Of a stretch of 64,000 nucleotides of DNA, positions 16,393 through 23,945 are shown in pieces. The stretch comes from JAZLGI01 sp045616225. Its GTDB lineage: Bacteria > Spirochaetota > Spirochaetia > Sphaerochaetales > Sphaerochaetaceae. The stretch spans positions 5,422 through 69,421 of the forward strand of contig JAZLGI010000042.1 in the NCBI GenBank assembly GCA_045616225.1, given 5' to 3'. The notes below the pieces were generated by a model that did no database searches, was not told the DNA's origin, and saw nothing but the letters and a program-made list of their open reading frames with translations. Numbering within the stretch: position 1 is the stretch's first letter; every line of letters begins with the position of its first letter. The translations under genes were made by a program, and so were the position numbers.

Positions 16393-17274
16393 TCAGGAGA
16401 AAATGAGAATTACACCTGTTACGGCTATGAAAGTACCTATGATGCTTTGAAGAGAACGTTTCTTGAGAACAAAAAAATCGTAGGGAAGAAGAAGTATTGG
16501 AGTTATTTGCTTTAAACTTGTTGCAATTCCTGCAGGGGCATATTTTAAAGCACCCATTGCCATTGTTGTACCAAGCCATGTTGAGACTAAAACAGATATT
16601 GTGAGGAGAATAAAGTTCTTTGGCGTTTTTAAAACAGGCATATCAACAAAAAGTTTTTTTCTGACAAAAGGAACATAAATAAGCCATGCAACAGTACCTG
16701 AAACACCTCTGAGAGACGCAACAGTAATGTATGGAATGTTTGTCACAGAAGCTTTTGCAGCTAAATCTGAACCGCTCTGAAACACAGATGCCAAAATTGC
16801 ACATAATAGCCCGTAAGAAAGCCATGAACCTTTTTTGTCAAAGTCCTGTAAAACCATGATGAGTATTCCTGCTATTGTAAGGGCAATCCCTGCAAATTGT
16901 TTGCCTGTAGGCAATTCCGAAAAAAACAAGATAGACAAAACCGTAGAAAGAGCAGGTGTGAAACACATTATTACATTTGTCTGCTGTGGCCCGGCCAGGG
17001 TAAGTGCTTTAAAGAAGAATATATCTGTGATAAAAAAACCTATTACTCCGGAAATAATTATCCAGATTAAATCAGAAAAGTGTGTTTGTAAGAGTATAGG
17101 TCCGTCTGTAATAAGGGCAAAGACTATCATTATTGGAGTGACTATTAACATTCTGACATAGCCAATAAGTGTAGAGTTTATTTTCTTGCCAAGATTACTG
17201 ATTATGATAGAAGAGACACAGCCTGTAGAAGCTGCAAGAAGGGCGAGTATTTCACCTAAGAGAATATTGTTCAT
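16393..17274 (-). CDS. EamA/DMT-family transporter
   Basis: A 293-residue protein of about ten hydrophobic segments made of two EamA repeats (about residues 5-140 and 155-290). The end of each half carries the characteristic GxxLT/AGIxL pattern (FAGIALTIAGILIMV, IIGTFIAVTGVILIF). DMT exporters move amino acids or other small metabolites; the substrate here is unknown. The start overlaps the end of the NrnA-like gene by 4 nt. An export role for a product of the adjacent aminotransferase is possible. Confidence 0.88.
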   Translation of the reverse strand: MNNILLGEILALLAASTGCVSSIIISNLGKKINSTLIGYVRMLIVTPIMIVFALITDGPILLQTHFSDLIWIIISGVIGFFITDIFFFKALTLAGPQQTNVIMCFTPALSTVLSILFFSELPTGKQFAGIALTIAGILIMVLQDFDKKGSWLSYGLLCAILASVFQSGSDLAAKASVTNIPYITVASLRGVSGTVAWLIYVPFVRKKLFVDMPVLKTPKNFILLTISVLVSTWLGTTMAMGALKYAPAGIATSLKQITPILLLPYDFFVLKKRSLQSIIGTFIAVTGVILIFS

Positions 17275-18248
17275 TTTGTTGCCAGCTTGTAGTTTTTTAC
17301 AATTTCGTCTGCTTCTGAGACAAAGGCCTTAACTTCTTTTTTGTTGTGGCAAGTTGCTCCGCAGGCATTTGCATGACCGCCTCCGCCGTAACGTGAAGAC
17401 AGGTCAATGATGTTTATTTCTCTTGATCTTACTCTTGCCCTTATTGTTGCATCTTTGTTTTCTATGAATGCAACCCAAATGTATATGCCCTTTATGTTGC
17501 TTATGTACTGAACACTGTCGCTTGCCTGTTCTCTGTTAAGGTTGTAGCGGCTCTGAGTCTTTTGTGAAATGTACACATAGGCAACGCCGTTTTCCGTAAG
17601 TTTCATATGGTTTAAGACATAAGACTGGAATTTAATGGTTTGAGGTTCCTGTAAATCTATGTGGGAATGAATAAACTGAAGGCTTATGCCTGTGTCTGCA
17701 AGTTTTGCGGCTGTTCTTAAGGTGTCTCCGTCCGTACCTTTGTATTTGAAATTGCCGTTGTCTGTGATTATACCGGTATAAAGGCACTGTGCTGCTTGTT
17801 TTGTCAGATGTAATTCTGACTTGAATTCTTCCTGAAAAGTGGCAATCATTTCACAGGTAGATGAACATTCGCTCTGAACCCAGGAGATATCTCCGTAGGT
17901 CTGGACCTCAAAATGATGGTCTATTTTGATAGTTCTTTTTGCTTTGCCAATGTTTTTGTTTGAGATTCGGTCTTGAGTTGCTGTGTCTGTGACAATCATG
18001 AGGGAGTCTTCGTAGAAAGATTGGGTTTGAGGGGTGTCTTCATTGCCAAGAAAGGAGAATGTGTCTGAATAATCTTCGTTCATTAAATAAATTTTCTTGG
18101 AAGGAAAGCTCTCTCTTAATATGAGGCAAAGGCCCATTGAAGAGCCAATTGCATCTCCGTCCGGTCTTATATGTCTTGAGATTATTATTTTCTCAGAAGC
18201 TTTGATTTGGTCAAAAACTTCTTTCATCTTTTCTTTATTCATTTTCAT
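17271..18248 (-). CDS. nrnA: DHH/DHHA1 phosphoesterase, NrnA-like (nanoRNase / pAp phosphatase)
   Basis: A 325-residue DHH-family enzyme. Metal-binding motifs are visible in order: ISRHIRPDGDAIGSSMGL, VTDTATQDR, KIDHHFE (the DHH core) and the DHHA1 GGGHANACGA near the C-terminus. NrnA-type enzymes degrade 2-5-mer RNA and, in many bacteria, dephosphorylate 3'-phosphoadenosine 5'-phosphate. It starts 4 nt after the MATE gene end and overlaps EamA by 4 nt, so it lies mid-operon. Confidence 0.85.
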   Translation of the reverse strand: MKMNKEKMKEVFDQIKASEKIIISRHIRPDGDAIGSSMGLCLILRESFPSKKIYLMNEDYSDTFSFLGNEDTPQTQSFYEDSLMIVTDTATQDRISNKNIGKAKRTIKIDHHFEVQTYGDISWVQSECSSTCEMIATFQEEFKSELHLTKQAAQCLYTGIITDNGNFKYKGTDGDTLRTAAKLADTGISLQFIHSHIDLQEPQTIKFQSYVLNHMKLTENGVAYVYISQKTQSRYNLNREQASDSVQYISNIKGIYIWVAFIENKDATIRARVRSREINIIDLSSRYGGGGHANACGATCHNKKEVKAFVSEADEIVKNYKLATK

Positions 18249-18252
18249 GTTT

Positions 18253-19644
18253 TTATTCCGTCACAATATTCTGTATCCATGTTTTCTTTTTTACAAGGAT
18301 TAAACCAAGCACACATTTGAAGATTTCCCCCGCCTGTACCGCTGCAAAAATCAAAGGGGCGCTTAAGTTTGTATATCTACTTAAAACAAAGGCAATTGGA
18401 ACGCTTATTATCCAAACCATTCCGCAGTCAAACATTGTTGTGATTAATGTTCTTCCGCCTGAGCGCAGTGTGTAGTACGTGGCATTTTTAAAAGCACCAA
18501 ACGGCAGAAGAACTGCCTGCAGTGTTATAACTGTTTTTGCTATTTCCCTGGCGGTTTCATTTGTGTTGTAAATCATAGGGAACACTCTTCCAAGCGGAAC
18601 TGTAAAAACCATGGCGGCTGTACAGAGCGACATAGAGAAAACAATTAATTTTCTGTCTGTATCTACAGCTTCGTCCAAATCTCCTGCTCCCAGAAGTTTT
18701 CCAACTATTATCCCTATTGTAGTTCCCATTGAATAAATTATTACGTTAAAAAGATTTGATATTGTAGAGGAGATGTTAAAGGCTGCTACTGCATTAAGAC
18801 CTCTGAGTGAGTATGCCTGATTTAAAGTTGTCTGCCCGCTTGACCACATAAGTTCGTTAAACAAGAGGGGCATTCCTTTTACTATTATCTTTTTTGTGAT
18901 TGCTCCAGGTACTCTTAAAGTTCTGTAAAGGCCCTTTATGAATTCATATTTTATAATGTTTTTATGTGAATGAACTACAACAATGGCAACTTCTACAAAT
19001 CTTGACAGAACTGTGGCAATTGCCGCACCCTTCACTCCAAGACAAGGAAATCCCAGTTTTCCAAAGATTAAGAAATAATTGAAGACAAGGTTGATGGAAA
19101 ACGAAACAAAGCTTGCACGCATTGGGACAACGGTTTCTCCACATTCTCTTAATGTGCTTGAGTAAACCTGAAGCACCATGAACGGAATAAGTCCCCAGAT
19201 GGCTATGTTCATGTAATCTAGGCCGTATATTAAGGTTGCCTCCAAGTCTCCGCCGTCATTGTTTCCGTTTAAGAAAAGTCCAATTAAGATGCTTCCCCAG
19301 TTTTCAAGGATGACAAATGCCAAGGCTGTAAGAATAATACCCAGAATGAGTTTAAATCTAAATGTATTTCTTATGCCTTCAAGGTCGTTTTGTCCGTAGT
19401 ATTGAGAAGTGAAAATTCCGGCACCGGAAAGACCTCCAAAGATACAGAGGTTGTAGATGAAAATGAGCTGATTGACTATAGATACACCGCTCATTTGCTC
19501 TGTACCTATACGTCCTACCATTACGTTGTCCAGCATATTCACAAAGTTTGTGATTTCATTTTGGGCCAGAATTGGAAGGGCTATTGCAAGTACGTATTTG
19601 TAAAATTTTTTATCTCCAAAGTATTTGTTAATTGCACTACCCAT
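18253..19644 (-). CDS. MATE family efflux transporter
   Basis: A 463-residue protein with about twelve membrane segments and MATE repeats (ALPILAQNEITNFVNMLDNVMVG at the start of half 1; VKGMPLLFNELMWSSGQTTLNQ at the start of half 2). It opens the minus-strand operon continuing into NrnA, EamA and the class III aminotransferase. The start ATG has no Shine-Dalgarno, and a TATACT box lies only 9 nt upstream (19653-19658), so the message may be leaderless. Substrate unknown. Confidence 0.88.
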   Translation of the reverse strand: MGSAINKYFGDKKFYKYVLAIALPILAQNEITNFVNMLDNVMVGRIGTEQMSGVSIVNQLIFIYNLCIFGGLSGAGIFTSQYYGQNDLEGIRNTFRFKLILGIILTALAFVILENWGSILIGLFLNGNNDGGDLEATLIYGLDYMNIAIWGLIPFMVLQVYSSTLRECGETVVPMRASFVSFSINLVFNYFLIFGKLGFPCLGVKGAAIATVLSRFVEVAIVVVHSHKNIIKYEFIKGLYRTLRVPGAITKKIIVKGMPLLFNELMWSSGQTTLNQAYSLRGLNAVAAFNISSTISNLFNVIIYSMGTTIGIIVGKLLGAGDLDEAVDTDRKLIVFSMSLCTAAMVFTVPLGRVFPMIYNTNETAREIAKTVITLQAVLLPFGAFKNATYYTLRSGGRTLITTMFDCGMVWIISVPIAFVLSRYTNLSAPLIFAAVQAGEIFKCVLGLILVKKKTWIQNIVTE

Positions 19645-19652
19645 ATAGTCCG

Positions 19653-19658
19653 AGTATA
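19653..19658 (-). promoter_or_regulatory. -10 box of the minus-strand MATE operon (leaderless candidate)
   Basis: TATACT read on the minus strand, with the expected transcription start about 2 nt before the ATG at 19644. No clear -35 match is seen. Confidence 0.4.
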
Positions 19659-19675
19659 CAATTTTTATGTTTAAC

Positions 19676-19704
19676 TTGAATAGAGCTGTCTACTTAATTA
19701 AAAT
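19676..19704 (+). promoter_or_regulatory. Promoter of nadE
   Basis: TTGAAT at 19676-19681, 17-nt spacer, TAAAAT at 19699-19704, then GGGAG about 10 nt before the ATG at 19735. Confidence 0.6.
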
Positions 19705-19734
19705 TTCTTAAAGAGGAACTTGGGAGATTAACAA

Positions 19735-21624
19735 ATGAGACATGGTTTCATAAAAACAGCCGCAGTGACACCTTTGGTTAAAGTTGCAGATTGTTCAAAC
19801 AATGCAGACAAAATGATTTCAATTATTGAAAAAGCAAGTGAAGAAGGAGTGCATCTTCTTGTTTTTCCGGAACTATGTCTTACTTCTGCTACTTGTGGAG
19901 ATCTTTTCTTTCAGACTGCACTTATGGATGAAGCAAAGCAGGAAGCTGCAAGAATTGTTGAAAATGTTCCAAGTAACATGGTAGTAGTCTTTGGTCTTCC
20001 TTTTGAGTATTCCGGCAGTTTGTACAATTGTGCATTGGTTGCTTCTGATTCAAAGGTTCTGGGCATAGTTCCTCAGCAGAAGCCTGTGTTATCAAAAGCA
20101 AGATGGTTTTCTCCTGCCCCAAAAGATGATGTTTCCATTGAATTTGCAGACAGTGTTTTCAAGTTTGGCAAGAATCAGATTTTTACCTGTTCCAGCCTTG
20201 GAAGTTTTAGATTTGCCTGCGAGCTTGGTACTGATTATGACCTTGCCTGTTCTCCTGATTCTTGGCTTTGCTCTGCCTCTGCCACTGTTATTGTCCATCT
20301 GGATTCAAAAGAGGGTCTTCCGGGAAAAAGTGATAAGCTTCTTTCTTCTCTTAAGGAGAGAAGTTCAAAACTCAAATGTGCATTTGTCCATGCAGATGCC
20401 GGTGAGGGAGAAAGTACAACAGACTTGGTTTTTACAGCAGACAATGCAATTGTTGAAAACGGGGAAGTGCTTCTTGCTTCTTCATTTGAGACAGACTCTG
20501 TTTTAATTTCAGAAATAGATGTTCTGGCTTTGGAAAACGGCAGAAGAACCGGCGGTGCATTTTGTGATACCTGTTGTTCAAGTGTCTGTTTCACAGGTTT
20601 TGACATAGAAATGGGAGATACTCAGTTAACACGGCATTTTTCAAAATCTCCTTTCATTCCTGAAGATGAAACAGAAAGGGAGCAGTATTGTTCTGAAGTT
20701 ATCAGGCTTCAGGCACTTGGGTTAAAGCACAGAATTCTTCATACTCATTCCAAGACTGCGGTTATTGGACTCAGTGGCGGTTTGGATTCTACTTTGGCTC
20801 TTTTGGTTGCAGTTACTGCATTTGATATGATGGCAAAGAGCAGGGAGAATATTGTCTGTATTACCCTTCCTTGTTTTGGCACTACAGAGAAAACAAAAAG
20901 TAATGCAGTAGTTCTTGCACAGTGTCTGGGTTGTACAATTAAAACTGTGGATATAGGTTTATCTGTGTCTCGTCACTTTGAAGATATAGGACACTCAGAT
21001 AACATTTACGACACCACTTTTGAAAATGCTCAGGCAAGAGAAAGAACTCAGGTTCTCATGGATATTGCCAATATGAACAACGGTCTTGTAATAGGAACGG
21101 GAGACCTCAGCGAGTTGGCTTTGGGTTGGGCCACCTACAATGGTGATCATATGTCTATGTACGGGGTGAATGCCGGTGTCCCTAAAACTCTTGTAAGAAG
21201 TCTCGTAAAGAATTATGCAGATAACTCAGACAACGAGGTTCTCATCAATACTTTATACTCCATCCTTGACACTCCAATTTCTCCGGAGCTTATCCCTGGT
21301 GGTTCACAGGCCACGGAAGATTTGGTTGGTCCTTACGAGTTGCATGACTTCTTTATCTGGCACATGCTTGTTCATTCAAGTTCTCCAAGCAAGATTCTGC
21401 GTTTGGCAAAATATGTCTTTGAAGATGAGTATTCAGAAGAAACAATTCTAAAATGGCTCAAAACTTTTACCAGAAGATTCTTTGCTCAGCAATTCAAGCG
21501 TTCCTGTCTGCCGGACGGCCCAAAAGTTGGCCCAATATCCCTTTCTCCAAGAGGCTCCTGGTCAATGCCAAGTGATGCTTTTGCAGATGCCTGGCAGCGA
21601 GAACTGGACAACTCCCTGATTTAA
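19735..21624 (+). CDS. nadE: Glutamine-dependent NAD+ synthetase
   Basis: A 629-residue two-domain enzyme. The N-terminal nitrilase-type glutaminase (about 1-290) has VFPELCLTS with the catalytic Glu, the conserved Lys region QQKPVLSKARWF, and FACELGTDYD, where Cys-Glu aligns with the usual ICED nucleophile segment. The C-terminal synthetase (about 330-625) has the PP-loop GLSGGLDSTLALL and GTGDLSELALGW. It makes NAD+ from deamido-NAD+, ATP and glutamine in the cytosol. Length matches the large bacterial/mycobacterial-type NadE. It is transcribed alone from the promoter just upstream. Confidence 0.95.
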   Translation: MRHGFIKTAAVTPLVKVADCSNNADKMISIIEKASEEGVHLLVFPELCLTSATCGDLFFQTALMDEAKQEAARIVENVPSNMVVVFGLPFEYSGSLYNCALVASDSKVLGIVPQQKPVLSKARWFSPAPKDDVSIEFADSVFKFGKNQIFTCSSLGSFRFACELGTDYDLACSPDSWLCSASATVIVHLDSKEGLPGKSDKLLSSLKERSSKLKCAFVHADAGEGESTTDLVFTADNAIVENGEVLLASSFETDSVLISEIDVLALENGRRTGGAFCDTCCSSVCFTGFDIEMGDTQLTRHFSKSPFIPEDETEREQYCSEVIRLQALGLKHRILHTHSKTAVIGLSGGLDSTLALLVAVTAFDMMAKSRENIVCITLPCFGTTEKTKSNAVVLAQCLGCTIKTVDIGLSVSRHFEDIGHSDNIYDTTFENAQARERTQVLMDIANMNNGLVIGTGDLSELALGWATYNGDHMSMYGVNAGVPKTLVRSLVKNYADNSDNEVLINTLYSILDTPISPELIPGGSQATEDLVGPYELHDFFIWHMLVHSSSPSKILRLAKYVFEDEYSEETILKWLKTFTRRFFAQQFKRSCLPDGPKVGPISLSPRGSWSMPSDAFADAWQRELDNSLI

Positions 21625-21636
21625 TCCCCCTGTAGC

Positions 21637-21811
21637 CTCCTTGCCTTGTTGCGCGCTTTGCCCCGCCTCGACCTTCTTTTTGCTCCCTTGCAGATTCCTT
21701 GCCTTGTTGCGAGCGCTTTGCCCCGCCTCGGTCTTCTTTTTGCTCCCTTGCAGATTCCTTGTCTTGTTGTGGGCGCTTTGCCCTGCCTCGGTCTTTTTTT
21801 TGCTCTCTTGC
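21637..21811. repeat. 60-bp tandem repeat, three copies
   Basis: Three units of 60 bp (the first shortened by 2 bp) run through 21637-21811, each containing GCGCTTTGCCCCGCCTCG and TTTTTGCTCCCTTGCAGA. The units are far richer in G+C than their surroundings and continue directly into an R2 element. On the plus strand they are open as a Leu/Pro-rich 20-residue repeat and on the minus strand as an Arg/Lys-rich one; I regard both as non-coding. Confidence 0.85.
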
Positions 21812-21891
21812 AGACTAAATTTTCAAAAATCAAAAAAAAGTCTGCAAAATTGCAGTGTTTTTTAACAAAAATGAAAAAAAGGTCTGCAAAA
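21809..21891. repeat. Intergenic repeat R2, copy 1
   Basis: CTTGCAGACTAAA, then AAAAAAAAGTCTGCAAAATT, GCAGTGTTTTTTAAC and AAAAAAAGGTCTGCAAAA. The same order of words occurs twice at 39783-39866 and 39958-40041. CTGCA-AAAT-TGCAG flanked by an A-run and a T-run can form a bidirectional terminator-like hairpin. Confidence 0.75.
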
Positions 21892-21918
21892 GGACTTGCA
21901 CCTATGTTAAAATTAGCC

Positions 21919-22731
21919 ATGACCGTTGAAAAACTTATAGAAGAAGAGTTGGCAAAAGTTGAAAAAGCTTTGGAGTATGCTCGGAAAAAGTTGAAAAAAA
22001 TGCCGGACTGCAGCCTTCAGATAAGAAATGAAAGAGGGTACAAAAAGTACGTTTGCATTAGCTCAACTCGTGATGTTAAAACAAAATACATAACTCATGA
22101 TGAAGAAACCGTGGCTCTGTTGGAAGAGAAGGGGTATTTGGAGAAGCTGGAAAAAACTGCCCTTAAGGAAAAAACAATTCTTACAAGGATTCAGACGCTT
22201 TACAAAAAGAAAACAGATTTTGAGAAAGTGTTTCTAAAAATTCCAAAAGATAAAAGGCATCTCATTAAACCTTATGAACCGTTGGATGTAGCAATTGACA
22301 AGAAGCGCTTTGAGATTTGGATGGAAAAGCCAAGAAGTGATAAGGAAACACCTAAGGAGCAATTCATTACAAAAAACGGGGAACGGGTAAGGTCAAAAAG
22401 TGAGCTGATAATAGCTGACAGGTTATATATAGAAGGAATCCCGTATCACTATGAAGCTCCGTTAATGCTGGCAGACGAATATTTGGGACAATTTTTTGAA
22501 TGGTATCCAGATTTTAAAGTTCTGAATACAAGAACAGGCAAAGAGTATTATTGGGAACACTTTGGAAGAATGGACGACAAAAAATACTGTGCTTCTGCAC
22601 TGGGAAAACTTGAGACCTATGCAGAAAACGGTATTTTTGAAGGGGAAAACCTAATAGTGACAATGGAGACTTCTGAACGGTCTCTCAATACACAATATGT
22701 AGATTTGCTGATAAAGAAATATCTCAAATAG
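21919..22731 (+). CDS. Predicted PD-(D/E)XK nuclease-superfamily protein
   Basis: The frame is open from 21646, but its first 80-90 residues are translation of the upstream repeats, so I place the start at an ATG at 21919 (270 residues); 21904 is an alternative. The N-terminal half is Lys/Glu-rich and probably coiled-coil. The C-terminal half carries RVRSKSELIIADRL, a YPDFKV segment and YYWEHFG, which fit the Glu, Asp and Glu-x-x positions of a PD-(D/E)XK-like fold. Such proteins are common as orphan genes in gut anaerobes and have no established function. It is not obviously part of an operon. Confidence 0.6.
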   Translation: MTVEKLIEEELAKVEKALEYARKKLKKMPDCSLQIRNERGYKKYVCISSTRDVKTKYITHDEETVALLEEKGYLEKLEKTALKEKTILTRIQTLYKKKTDFEKVFLKIPKDKRHLIKPYEPLDVAIDKKRFEIWMEKPRSDKETPKEQFITKNGERVRSKSELIIADRLYIEGIPYHYEAPLMLADEYLGQFFEWYPDFKVLNTRTGKEYYWEHFGRMDDKKYCASALGKLETYAENGIFEGENLIVTMETSERSLNTQYVDLLIKKYLK

Positions 22732-22889
22732 AGGCACTTCACAAATCTCCTTTGTAAATTCTGAACTTGCCTTTGCGGTATAATACACAAAGTATTACTT
22801 CAGTTATCAAAAAAATTTTGATTTTTTTTGTAACCTTCTTTTTTGATGCTTGTTATATTGAGTGAAAACAAAAAACGAGGAAACAGAAA

Positions 22890-23537
22890 ATGAAGAAATT
22901 TATCGTAGTTTTATTAATCATAGCAATTATTCCTGCAAGTCTTTTTGCAATAGGTCTTTTTGATATTGCAATTGGTATTGACGCAAAGTACAAACCAATG
23001 GGAGATGAGCTTCTTAAGACTGTTGAAGATGTAAAGACTTACAACTTCAAACCAACTGACGTCATCCCGGGAGTAGCTTTTGACGTTAAAGCTTTTATTC
23101 TTGATGTTAACGCATCTATAGATGTTACAAAATTTGAATCAAAGGCAGAGGCAGGTTCATTCTGTTCTTCAGGATTCCTCGGCGGTGGATTGGCATTTGA
23201 TATCTTCTTTGTACGTCTTGGGCTTGGTGCAGGTTATTCATACACATTTGATATGAATTTCCAGGAAAACGGAACTGTAGATTCTGACTTCAGTTTGAGA
23301 TCATATAATGCATCAGACTATAAGTGCAGCAAAGTGGAATTCAAAGATTTTAAGAATGCAACTATGGATTTGAAAGTTTCCGCAGATTTCAAACTTGGTC
23401 CTATTTCTTTGGGTGCTTACGCCATTGTTCCTACAGATATTTCACTTGAGAGCTTTGAACTTGGAAAAGTTTCAGAAGGTTTCATGGGTTACCTCATGGG
23501 AACAACAGGTGGCTTAAGAGTAATGTATCATTTTTAA
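22890..23537 (+). CDS. Exported outer-membrane-type beta-barrel candidate, unknown function
   Basis: A 215-residue protein with an N-terminal signal peptide (MKKFIVVLLIIAIIPASLFA, predicted cleavage after LFA). The mature part alternates hydrophobic and polar residues in strand-like runs (GGLAFDIFFVRLGLGAGYSYTF) and ends in an aromatic residue, RVMYHF, as expected of an outer-membrane beta-signal. I do not recognise a named family. GAGG lies 10 nt before the ATG. It appears to be a single-gene transcript. Confidence 0.6.
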   Translation: MKKFIVVLLIIAIIPASLFAIGLFDIAIGIDAKYKPMGDELLKTVEDVKTYNFKPTDVIPGVAFDVKAFILDVNASIDVTKFESKAEAGSFCSSGFLGGGLAFDIFFVRLGLGAGYSYTFDMNFQENGTVDSDFSLRSYNASDYKCSKVEFKDFKNATMDLKVSADFKLGPISLGAYAIVPTDISLESFELGKVSEGFMGYLMGTTGGLRVMYHF

Positions 23538-23616
23538 TAAAACGACATATAGCAACATATAAGCGAGAGTGGGGCTGTAACAAAAGTCATTTAGACTTGG
23601 TTGCAGTCCTTTACTA

Positions 23617-23680
23617 TTTTGGACTGAAATTTTTAGGTCCAAAATGCAGTTTCCCGTTTTTGGACTGAACTTTTCAAGAT
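23617..23680. repeat. Intergenic repeat R1, copy at 23.6 kb
   Basis: Two copies of TTTTGGACTGAA plus a T-run (TTTTGGACTGAAATTTTTA and TTTTGGACTGAACTTTT) separated by GGTCCAAAATGCAGTTTCCC. It is a close relative of the 41-bp tandem array at 50561-50717. TTTTGGAC can pair with GTCCAAAA to form a hairpin. Confidence 0.75.
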
Positions 23681-23681
23681 T

Positions 23682-23710
23682 TTGCAAATGGCTAGACGAT
23701 TGTGTATAAT
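23682..23710 (+). promoter_or_regulatory. Promoter of the small membrane protein gene and polA
   Basis: TTGCAA at 23682-23687, 17-nt spacer, TATAAT at 23705-23710, then GGAGG at 23723-23727 ahead of the ATG at 23733. Confidence 0.65.
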
Positions 23711-23732
23711 AAAACCAATTACGGAGGTTTTT

Positions 23733-23945
23733 ATGGCAAAGAGAAGAGGTCAGGGCTTTTTATGGGCTTTTATTTTTGCAGTAGTGTCTTTTTTTATCAT
23801 TTTTTTGTTCATGCCGGAAAAATCTCAGCAGTTCTTTGGTACAAGTTTGGGAAACAAAGGTGCAAAAGAAATTACGAATGCAGCTTCTGAAGTAACAGAT
23901 GCCATTAATTCTGTAAAAGTAGACAAAATTATCAAGGGAAAGTAA
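23733..23945 (+). CDS. Small single-pass membrane protein, unknown function
   Basis: Seventy residues: a basic N-terminus (MAKRRGQGF), one transmembrane segment (about 9-29), then a polar tail with GNKGAKEITNAASEVTDAIN. The start at 23733 is preferred over an upstream in-frame ATG because of GGAGG 6 nt before it and a promoter in between. Its stop shares one base with the polA start (TAATG), so the two are translationally coupled. I recognise no family; the tail is outside the membrane and probably helical. Confidence 0.7.
   Translation: MAKRRGQGFLWAFIFAVVSFFIIFLFMPEKSQQFFGTSLGNKGAKEITNAASEVTDAINSVKVDKIIKGK

Noticed and set aside
21646..21918. N-terminal extension of the PD-(D/E)XK-like gene
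   Set aside because: The sequence is tandem repeat with a composition unlike the rest of the protein; internal ATGs at 21904 and 21919 give a normal globular start.
21621..21920. Minus-strand 99-codon frame rich in Arg/Lys
   Set aside because: It is translation of the 60-bp repeats and the R2 element; no ribosome site and no family similarity.
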